Assembly (NCBI RefSeq): GCF_010365305.1
Contig: NZ_CP048279.1
Location: 2,832,995-2,896,994 of the forward strand
DNA length: 64,000 bases
Direction: 5' to 3'
From: Staphylococcus sp. MI 10-1553
GTDB taxonomy: Bacteria; Bacillota; Bacilli; Staphylococcales; Staphylococcaceae
How positions within the stretch are numbered: position 1 is the first letter of the stretch; every line of letters starts with the position of its first letter. The notes under the pieces were generated by a model. That model worked only from the letters and a program-made list of their open reading frames with translations, was not told the DNA's origin and searched no databases. Below, piece after piece: positions 57,057-64,000 of the stretch. Both the position numbers and the translations under genes were made by a program.

Positions 57057-57372
57057 CTAATCTTTTATTGTTGTTAATACTTTGTTCGGAACTTCATTTT
57101 CAGCTATAGGTTCGACATTCAAAATGACGCCTTTTTGATCGGTCATCGTCACTTTAATCCAGCCGCCCTCTTTCATTCTTTCAATTTCTTTATGTTAAAT
57201 ATGCTGTATGCTTATCATTTTTAGAATACAAAGTGATACTATCTCCATGATGTGTCACTTGACCATAATAAACTTCTTTTTCATTCAACGTCATAAAACT
57301 TATAGATATGTATATCACTGCAGTCACCAATAATACCAGTATGGCAATCAGTCCAACTTTTTTGCGTGTCAT
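57057..57372 (-). pseudogene. Small secreted or membrane-anchored protein, frameshifted
   Basis: The N-terminal 60 codons give a signal anchor (VGLIAILVLLVTAVIYISIS) and KEVYYGQVTHHGDSITLYSK, ending in a stop after TAYLT. Removing one A near 57195-57197 reads on into HKEIERMKEGGWIKVTMTDQ and ends at 57057, giving about 104 residues. Not recognised, but the continuing codon pattern shows one broken gene. Confidence 0.68.
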
Positions 57373-57738
57373 GTTGTCTCTCCTTTAGTCAAACAAGATA
57401 ATAGCACTATATCCGAATTGACGATAAAAGTCATAGCCCCTAAGACCAAAATGCTCATACGGCTTGAGAAAGTAGAAAACTGGTAAACAATGTCTTTTTC
57501 ATCCCCAAAAAATAAAAATAGACGTACGTGAGACTCCCCTCAACATACGTCTAGTTAACAAATGGTTTGATATTTATTATTAGAATGTGGGTTATACTAG
57601 CACCTTTCGACATCATAACAACTTTTCTCACTACCTCATTAAGTAATTTGACTGTATGATGACTTCAATTGGATTAACGCTCTAGATTGCAAAAACCGTA
57701 CCCTGAGGTGAAAAGAAAAAGTGCAAGCAATCTAAGCA
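57373..57738. terminator. Gap before noc, with one hairpin
   Basis: No gene seen in 366 nt. AGACGTACGTGAGACTCCCC then TCAACATACGTCT (57522-57553) forms a stem and could end noc transcription. Confidence 0.5.
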
Positions 57739-58590
57739 TCACTTACGATACAATCGAATCTGAATCTCCACATAATCTTCATGCTCTTTTTCTTTCTGCT
57801 CATACCGAATTCCATTGGCACGGATTTCCATGAGACTATCCGCAATAATATCACGGGCTTCAGAGACATCTTGTGCAAATTCAGGAGGACGCGCCACGAC
57901 TTTCTCTTCCACAACATCATCTTTAACAACCGTTGCCTTCAAACGTTCCTCGGTTTGTTTCACATTCAACTGCTCTTTCAAAATGACGCCGAGCATCTCT
58001 TCTTGAAATTCAGGCGTTTGGCCAACGAGCGCACGTGCATGACGTTCTGTAATTTGATGTTCACGGACCGCTTCCAACACGACAGGCGTTAACTTCAACA
58101 AACGCAACTTATTCGCAATGAAACTTTGACTCTTTCCAACACTTTTGGCGAGTTCGGCTTGTGTAATGCCTTCAAACGCTAACAATTTTTTGTAGGCTTC
58201 TGCTTCTTCCACAGCTGATAAGTTTTCGCGTTGAATATTTTCAATCAGTGCAACTACAGCCGTTTCCTCATCATCTAAATGACGCACGAGTACTTCCGCT
58301 TCTGTCATTTGATTCATTTGTAAGGCACGAAAACGGCGTTCACCCGCAATGATTTCATACATATTTTCTTCAATCGGGCGTACGACAATCGGCTGGAGTA
58401 AACCGTGTGCGCTTATAGATTCAGCTAATTCCTCAATCCGTGCTGTATCAAACTTTTGGCGTGGTTGATAACGATTAGGCACAATTTTTTCAATATTGAT
58501 TGATTGCACGCCCTTTTTGTCTTCATCTGTCACGGTGAATAGGTCATCTTTATTTTTTAAACCAAATAACTTAGAAAAGGGTTTCTTCAT
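57739..58590 (-). CDS. noc: Nucleoid occlusion protein Noc (ParB family)
   Basis: 283 residues: membrane-targeting amphipathic N-terminus (KKPFSKLFGLKN), ParB/Srx domain with NRYQPRQKF and AGERRFRAL, HTH ITQAELAKSVGKSQSFIANK, C-terminal dimer part. Noc spreads on NBS DNA and keeps FtsZ away from the nucleoid. Its place next to rsmG is the standard one and separates it from Spo0J. Confidence 0.93.
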   Translation of the reverse strand: MKKPFSKLFGLKNKDDLFTVTDEDKKGVQSINIEKIVPNRYQPRQKFDTARIEELAESISAHGLLQPIVVRPIEENMYEIIAGERRFRALQMNQMTEAEVLVRHLDDEETAVVALIENIQRENLSAVEEAEAYKKLLAFEGITQAELAKSVGKSQSFIANKLRLLKLTPVVLEAVREHQITERHARALVGQTPEFQEEMLGVILKEQLNVKQTEERLKATVVKDDVVEEKVVARPPEFAQDVSEARDIIADSLMEIRANGIRYEQKEKEHEDYVEIQIRLYRK

Positions 58591-58627
58591 GTTTATTCTC
58601 TCCCTTTAATATTCCATAATCCATGCT

Positions 58628-59347
58628 TTATTCAACAAGTGGTGATTTGTTTGGCGTTCCCGGTTTACGCGGGTACTTTTTAGGCGTTTGGCTACGTTTT
58701 TCTATTGTTACAATTTGACGTTCACCTGCATCTTCCGGTAAATCAAAAGTATCTACTCGCTCAATGCGCCCACCTAACACACCTACTGCAAAGCGTGCTT
58801 CTTCCAACTCTTCTTGACCTTTTGAAGATTTCAATGCAAGAAAGACACCATATTTTTTCACTAACGGAATACAGAGTTCACTCAACACTGTCATACGTGC
58901 GACAGCCCTTGCTGTGACAACATCGAAAGACGCCCGGTAGTCTTCATTCTTCGCAAATGTTTCTGCACGATCATGCACAAATCGGACACCTTCCAATTCT
59001 AACGCTTCTGCCAATTGATTTAAAAACTGAATGCGTTTGTTCAATGCATCAACAATGGTCACATGAATTTCCGGAAAAACAATTTTCAACGGAATACTTG
59101 GAAATCCTGCGCCTGCACCCACGTCACACAAATTGAGTGAACGATTGAAATCGCAGTAAAAACTCGGCGTGATGGAATCATAAAAATGTTTCAAATACAC
59201 TTCATGTTTTTCAATAATACTTGTTAAATTAATTTTCTCATTCCATTCTACAAGCATTTCATAATATTTTTCAAATTGTTGCTTTTGATGCTCAGATAAA
59301 GTGATTCCGTGCTCGCTTAATTGTATCGCTAACCATTCTACGCTCAT
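58628..59347 (-). CDS. rsmG: 16S rRNA (guanine-N7)-methyltransferase RsmG
   Basis: 239 residues, Rossmann methyltransferase: [23 protein letters not shown] motif, [20 protein letters not shown]. It methylates G527 of 16S rRNA. One base from the mnmG stop. The basic tail ([19 protein letters not shown]) is as in other Firmicutes. Confidence 0.97.
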   Translation of the reverse strand: MSVEWLAIQLSEHGITLSEHQKQQFEKYYEMLVEWNEKINLTSIIEKHEVYLKHFYDSITPSFYCDFNRSLNLCDVGAGAGFPSIPLKIVFPEIHVTIVDALNKRIQFLNQLAEALELEGVRFVHDRAETFAKNEDYRASFDVVTARAVARMTVLSELCIPLVKKYGVFLALKSSKGQEELEEARFAVGVLGGRIERVDTFDLPEDAGERQIVTIEKRSQTPKKYPRKPGTPNKSPLVE

Positions 59348-61222
59348 TTATTTCACCCTTTGAATTTTACCTTGTTCTAAGTAGACTAACAATATTGAAA
59401 TATCTGCTGGATTAACACCTGAAATACGTGAGGCTTGCGCAATATTAAGAGGTTTAACTTGAGCCAATTTTTCACGTGCTTCAGTCGCTAAGCTATCGAT
59501 TTTACTGTAATCAAGATCTTCTGGAATTTTCTTTTGTTCCATTCTTTTCACTTTATCTACTTGTTGTAACGATTTATTGATATAGCCTTCATATTTTGTT
59601 TGAATTTCAACTTGTTCTTCAACATCTGCCGGCAATTGATGGTCTTCTTCTAAAATCTCAATAATCGTTTCATAAGTCATTTCTGGACGACGTAACAATT
59701 CTTTCGCCAAAATACCATCTTTAAGACGAGAACCGCCCTTTTCTTCAATGATTTGTTGCACACGTTCACTTGGTTTAACGCGAATTTGTTCTAACCGTGC
59801 GATTTCATCAGTGATTTGTTGACGCTTCGTATTAAATCTTTCATAACGTTCATCAGTAATTAAGCCTAATTCGTGACCTAAGTCTGTTAAACGTAAATCT
59901 GCATTGTCATGACGTAATAACAAACGATATTCGGCACGAGATGTCAGTAAACGATACGGTTCATTCGTTCCTTTTGTCACAAGGTCATCGATTAACACAC
60001 CGATGTATGCGTCTGAACGGCGTAAAATTGTTTCTTCTTTACCTAACACACGCGCTGCTGCATTAATTCCGGCCATTAAACCTTGACCTGCCGCTTCTTC
60101 ATAACCTGATGTCCCATTAATTTGACCTGCTGTATAAAGGTTTTTAATCATTTTCGTTTCAAGCGTTGGCCATAATTGCGTTGGTACGAGTGCGTCATAT
60201 TCAATTGCATAACCTGCACGCATCATGTCTGCTTTTTCTAAACCTGGAATCGTCGCTAACATTTGACGTTGTACTTCTTCAGGTAAGCTTGTTGATAATC
60301 CTTGGACGTAAACTTCATTTGTATTACGGCCTTCTGGTTCAAGGAAAAGTTGATGTCTCGGCTTATCGTTAAAACGAACAAACTTATCTTCAATTGATGG
60401 GCAATAACGCGGGCCTGTTCCTTTAATCATACCTGAGTACATCGCGGATAAGTGTAAGTTATCATCAATCACTTGATGTGTTTCGCCATTAGTATATGTC
60501 AACCAACATGGCAGCTGGTCTAAAATATATTCTGTCGTATCATAGCTGAATGCACGACCGACATCATCACCAGGTTGAATTTCAGTTTTACTATAATCAA
60601 TCGTTTTCGCATTTACACGTGGTGGTGTTCCCGTTTTGAAACGTACGACTTCGAATCCAAGTTCACGTAAATGATCTGCAAGTGTGATCGATGGCAATTG
60701 ATGGTTTGGACCACTTGAATATTTCAAATTACCGAGAATAATTTCACCGCGTAAAAATGTACCTGTCGTTAAAATAACGGCTTTTGCGCGATATTCTGTA
60801 CCGATATTCGTACGTACACCTTTCACTTCACCGTCTTCGATAATCAATTCGTCTACCATTCCTTGCATGACTTCTAAGTTATCTTCATCTTCTAATATAC
60901 GTTTCATTTCTTGTTGATACAGGATTTTGTCTGCTTGAGCACGTAATGCGCGAACAGCTGGCCCTTTCCCTGTGTTCAACATACGCATTTGAATATGTGT
61001 TTTATCGATTGTTTTCGCCATTTGTCCACCGAGCGCATCGATTTCACGCACGACAATCCCTTTCGCAGGTCCCCCTACTGATGGGTTACATGGCATAAAT
61101 GCGATATTATCTAAATTGATTGTCAGCATGAGCGTATGTGCACCACGTCGCGCTGATGCGAGTCCGGCTTCAATACCGGAATGTCCAGCACCTACTACAA
61201 TCACGTCGAATGATTTTACCAT
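59348..61222 (-). CDS. mnmG: tRNA U34 carboxymethylaminomethyl synthase MnmG
   Basis: 624 residues. FAD motif [38 protein letters not shown] with the catalytic Cys, [26 protein letters not shown]. With MnmE it modifies the wobble uridine of several tRNAs. Start 61222 (MVKSFD) follows GGAGGTTAACGAA. Confidence 0.97.
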   Translation of the reverse strand: MVKSFDVIVVGAGHSGIEAGLASARRGAHTLMLTINLDNIAFMPCNPSVGGPAKGIVVREIDALGGQMAKTIDKTHIQMRMLNTGKGPAVRALRAQADKILYQQEMKRILEDEDNLEVMQGMVDELIIEDGEVKGVRTNIGTEYRAKAVILTTGTFLRGEIILGNLKYSSGPNHQLPSITLADHLRELGFEVVRFKTGTPPRVNAKTIDYSKTEIQPGDDVGRAFSYDTTEYILDQLPCWLTYTNGETHQVIDDNLHLSAMYSGMIKGTGPRYCPSIEDKFVRFNDKPRHQLFLEPEGRNTNEVYVQGLSTSLPEEVQRQMLATIPGLEKADMMRAGYAIEYDALVPTQLWPTLETKMIKNLYTAGQINGTSGYEEAAGQGLMAGINAAARVLGKEETILRRSDAYIGVLIDDLVTKGTNEPYRLLTSRAEYRLLLRHDNADLRLTDLGHELGLITDERYERFNTKRQQITDEIARLEQIRVKPSERVQQIIEEKGGSRLKDGILAKELLRRPEMTYETIIEILEEDHQLPADVEEQVEIQTKYEGYINKSLQQVDKVKRMEQKKIPEDLDYSKIDSLATEAREKLAQVKPLNIAQASRISGVNPADISILLVYLEQGKIQRVK

Positions 61223-61240
61223 TTCGTTAACCTCCAAAAA

Positions 61241-62623
61241 TTATTTTCCGAGACAGAATTGACTAAACAGTTGATCAATCAATTCTTCACTTGCGGATTC
61301 ACCTATAATTTCACCTAAAATTTCCCATGTGCGCGTTAAGTCGATTTGTACCATATCCATTGGGACACCCATTTCTGCAGCATCAATCGCATCTTGTATT
61401 GCATTTTTAGCTTGCTTTAATAATGAAATGTGGCGTGAATTAGACACGTATGTCATATCTTGGCTTTGTACCTCTCCACCAAAGAATAAATCACGTATTT
61501 GTATTTCTAACTCGTCTATCCCTTGTTGTTGGAGCATCGATGTTTGAATGATTGGCATATCCCCTACCATTGCTTCTACTTCTGCAAGGTCTAAGCGTTG
61601 TTCTAGATCAGTTTTATTAATAATGACAATCGCATCTTCATTTTTAATGACTTCATATAATTTACGATCATCTTCCGTTAATGGTTCGTTATAGTTTAAA
61701 ACGAATAAAATTAAATCCGCCTCACTTAATGCTTTACGCGAACGTTCAACACCAATACGTTCGACAATATCTTCTGTCTCACGAATCCCAGCTGTATCAA
61801 CCAATCTTAACGGTACACCGCGGACATTGACATATTCTTCAAGTACGTCACGCGTTGTTCCAGCGACTTCAGTAACAATAGCTTTGTTATCTTGAATGAG
61901 ATTGTTCAGCATAGAAGACTTGCCGACGTTTGGCTTACCGACGATGACTGTTGATAAACCTTCACGCATGATTTTACCTTGTACACCCGTATCGAGTAAT
62001 TTTTGAATCTCTTGTTTAATTTCTTGTGAACGTTCTAATAAAAATTCGGTTGTCGTATCCTCTACATCATCATATTCAGGATAATCGATATTCACTTCGA
62101 CTTGTGCCAAAATCTCCAAAATCGATTGACGTTGACGCTTAATTAAGTCACTCAAACGTCCTTCAATTTGATTCATCGCTACTTTAGACGCCCGGTCAGT
62201 CTTAGAACGGATAAAGTCCATGACCGCTTCAGCCTGTGATAAATCGATGCGACCATTTAAAAAAGCACGCTTCGTATATTCACCGGGTTCAGCCATTCTT
62301 GCGCCATATGTCATCGTTAATTCAAGTACACGATTGATTGTCAGAATGCCACCATGACAGTTAATCTCCACGATATCTTCTCGTGTAAACGTACGTGGTG
62401 CGCGTAATACTGACACCATGACCTCTTCAACGACTTCTTCAGTCTCTGGATCAATAATGTGGCCATAATTAATCGTATGTGTCGGTACATCCTTTAATGG
62501 ATGCTTTCCTTTATATAGCTTATCTGCAATTTCGACCGCATCATGACCTGATAAACGGACAATGCCGATTGCCCCTTCCCCCATTGGTGTCGATATACTC
62601 GTTATCGTATCAAGTTGTTCCAC
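61241..62623 (-). CDS. mnmE: tRNA modification GTPase MnmE
   Basis: 460 residues from a GTG at 62623 ([11 protein letters not shown]) with GGGAGG 10 nt upstream; the ORF extends 13 codons further to an ATG lacking a site. Formyl-THF domain ([14 protein letters not shown]), G-domain [33 protein letters not shown], and the C-terminal FCLGK with its Cys. Works with MnmG. Confidence 0.95.
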   Translation of the reverse strand: MEQLDTITSISTPMGEGAIGIVRLSGHDAVEIADKLYKGKHPLKDVPTHTINYGHIIDPETEEVVEEVMVSVLRAPRTFTREDIVEINCHGGILTINRVLELTMTYGARMAEPGEYTKRAFLNGRIDLSQAEAVMDFIRSKTDRASKVAMNQIEGRLSDLIKRQRQSILEILAQVEVNIDYPEYDDVEDTTTEFLLERSQEIKQEIQKLLDTGVQGKIMREGLSTVIVGKPNVGKSSMLNNLIQDNKAIVTEVAGTTRDVLEEYVNVRGVPLRLVDTAGIRETEDIVERIGVERSRKALSEADLILFVLNYNEPLTEDDRKLYEVIKNEDAIVIINKTDLEQRLDLAEVEAMVGDMPIIQTSMLQQQGIDELEIQIRDLFFGGEVQSQDMTYVSNSRHISLLKQAKNAIQDAIDAAEMGVPMDMVQIDLTRTWEILGEIIGESASEELIDQLFSQFCLGK

Positions 62624-62750
62624 GATTGACGTACCTCCCTTTAACACAATATTCCTTTTCATATTGTAAAATGTTTCTCAATCTATTGCGAATCACATGT
62701 TTTTATTTGCGGTATTTAATGAAAGTTTTCTTTATTCATTATTAGAAGTT

Positions 62751-62792
62751 AGACTTCGGTTTGTCTGAAGTCACACAAACCGAAGTCTAAAT
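62751..62792 (-). terminator. rnpA operon terminator
   Basis: AGACTTCGGTTTGT / ACAAACCGAAGTCT, a 14-bp stem between rnpA and mnmE. Confidence 0.85.
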
Positions 62793-62797
62793 CTCCC

Positions 62798-63145
62798 CTA
62801 CTTTATTCGTTTGTTAAAGACCTTCGCAATTTTTAAAACATGTTCTAAACTCTTTTGAATTTCAGCTGTCGACATCGTCTTCGCAGGAAATCTTGCTATC
62901 ACAATAATATCTTTTGGCAAGATGTCTTCTTTATGCACTTTAAAACACTCTCTTATGCTTCTTTTAATTCGATTTCGAGTCACAGCATTACCTATTTTTT
63001 TTGAAACGCTGATGCCTAGTCTAAAATGTGTTAACATCTGAGTTTCATAAGTATAGACGACAAATTGGCGATTGGCTACAGATTTACCTTTGCGATAAAT
63101 CAATTGAAAGTCAGCATTTTTTTTAATTCGGTATGCTTTTTCCAT
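62798..63145 (-). CDS. rnpA: Ribonuclease P protein component
   Basis: 115 residues, basic. RIKKNADFQLIYRKGKSVAN and the RNR signature region IGNAVTRNRIKRSIRECF. Binds RNase P RNA in tRNA 5' processing. No yidC/jag follows it, the staphylococcal arrangement. Confidence 0.97.
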   Translation of the reverse strand: MEKAYRIKKNADFQLIYRKGKSVANRQFVVYTYETQMLTHFRLGISVSKKIGNAVTRNRIKRSIRECFKVHKEDILPKDIIVIARFPAKTMSTAEIQKSLEHVLKIAKVFNKRIK

Positions 63146-63289
63146 TGTACATCACTCGTCTTTCTTCAAAATGCCCAAAATAACGGGATAGTGATTAGGA
63201 CAATTACTCAAACTTCATCGTTTTTCATTGATCCTCTTCTAATTCAGCACAATTGCCATATCATGCCTCATTCAATAGTCGTTAACTCA

Positions 63290-63318
63290 AAAAAAAGACC
63301 ACTGAATGAGTCAGTGAT
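63290..63318 (-). terminator. rpmH terminator/attenuator
   Basis: Minus strand AGATCACTGACTCATTCAGTGGTCTTTTTTT directly after the rpmH stop; it likely sets a high rpmH to rnpA ratio. Shown as two arms AGATCACTGA and TCAGTGGTCT. Confidence 0.85.
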
Positions 63319-63319
63319 C

Positions 63320-63457
63320 TTATGCTGATAAAACTTTACGACCTTTACGACGACGACGAGCTAATACTTTACGGCCGTTTTTAGTGCTCATGCGTTTTCT
63401 GAAACCATGAACTTTACTATGTTTACGCTTATTTGGTTGATAAGTACGTTTTACCAT
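63320..63457 (-). CDS. rpmH: 50S ribosomal protein L34
   Basis: 45 residues ([19 protein letters not shown] onward, ending GRKVLSA). ATG follows GGAGGTGTTTTGC. The gene next to oriC in nearly all Firmicutes. Too short for many ORF finders. Confidence 0.98.
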
Positions 63458-63659
63458 GCAAAACACCTCCATCTTCATTCATTCAATTATCTAAATACGT
63501 CATTATAGATAAATTAAGTTAATTTCATTTCTAATAAGTTCAAAATAGATATTTCTCTACTAAAATGAAACGTCTACATTTCAAGCAACTACTACAATAT
63601 AACAAAATCATCTCTGTAAATCAAGTGGGTTTTTTCATAATTCTCGATAATCATTGTTG

Positions 63660-63970
63660 AAAAGTTGTCCACTTATTCACATCCCTCGTCACTCAAATTG
63701 TGGATAACATTTTTATGTGCACAAGTTACTCAAGATGATAACAACATATTCACAGGCGTTTGACATCCCCCTATGTGAAAAAGTATAATTGTGTGGATAA
63801 GTGGTGTAATCCCTTATTCTACATAGGTTGAATACTATGTACTGTACGCAAATATATTGTGTATAACTCACAATCACAGGATACTCATCCACAGTATGTG
63901 ATTAATTTGTGGATAATTATTAACAGCCTGTGGTTAACGTCAATCACAGGTGGGGATATTGTGTATAACA
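63660..63970. other. oriC: oriC DnaA-box cluster upstream of dnaA
   Basis: Perfect DnaA boxes (TTATCCACA or its complement) at 63699-63707, 63792-63800 and 63908-63916. One-mismatch boxes are at 63673-63681, 63858-63866, 63885-63893, 63929-63937 and 63960-63968. The rpmH side and the ATTTTTACTTAGGAAGATGG end point to dnaA starting just past the right edge on the plus strand. The stretch 63470-63660 has no gene. Confidence 0.93.
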
Positions 63971-64000
63971 AAAATTTTTACTTAGGAAGATGGAGTTAAA

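Noticed and set aside
1..64000. CRISPR arrays, rRNA genes and complete tRNA genes
   Set aside because: I looked for evenly spaced repeats, 16S/23S/5S text and cloverleaf sequences with a CCA-side T arm and found none that hold up.

Overview
This is an AT-rich Gram-positive chromosome segment ending at the replication origin. The right edge holds rpmH, rnpA, mnmE, mnmG, rsmG and noc, all pointing away from a cluster of DnaA boxes (about 63.66-63.97 kb). Protein content (AhpC/AhpF, MetICFE, MhqR/O/D, MepA-like, UreEFGD, epilancin-type lantibiotic) points to Staphylococcus. It is not S. aureus: there is an adenosine deaminase, a 663-residue long-subunit catalase, and the spo0J-ychF-rpsF-ssb-rpsR block lies on the noc/rsmG side of the origin. 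I suspect the S. intermedius/hyicus clade but cannot prove it from this window.

Layout. 0-0.4 kb: edge of a lactococcin-972-like bacteriocin operon, structural gene frameshifted. 0.9-13.4 kb: housekeeping and stress genes: nitroreductase, ahpCF (PerR-type box), a secreted DUF1002-like protein, bioB (BirA-type operator), metNPQ methionine importer, adenosine deaminase, large catalase. 13.5-19.9 kb: sugar ABC importer operon (AraC regulator, lipoprotein, two permeases, Gfo/Idh dehydrogenase, MsmX-type ATPase) with a catabolite-repression site. 20.0-23.88 kb: a small island bounded by a 59-nt direct repeat of the rpsR 3' end. It carries a broken MFS gene, a lipoprotein and a tight three-gene cassette (helical protein, possible SecB-like protein, PD-(D/E)XK-like nuclease). 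23.9-30.4 kb: conserved rpsR-ssb-rpsF, an ABC exporter, ychF, a DUF951 gene, mscS, spo0J. 30.5-37.3 kb: T-box controlled metI-metC-metF/H-metE operon.

37.4-49.6 kb is the most accessory part. Two small membrane proteins and a truncated IS1182-type transposase are followed by an AT-rich lantibiotic cluster (lanA, lanP, lanB, lanC and candidate immunity genes) whose precursor aligns ring for ring with epilancins. Then come an internally deleted group IIC-like intron sitting right behind the ureD terminator, a urease accessory set ureE-F-G-D without adjacent ureABC, and a mepA remnant. 49.7-57.4 kb: CstA-type transporter, a DUF5996-like protein, dispersed intergenic repeats, an acetyltransferase, and the MhqR quinone/electrophile-resistance operon with its operator. 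57.7-64 kb: noc to oriC.

The strongest candidates for something undescribed are the epilancin-like cluster (Thr at core position 1, no ElxO and no LanT visible) and the three-gene cassette in the rpsR island.
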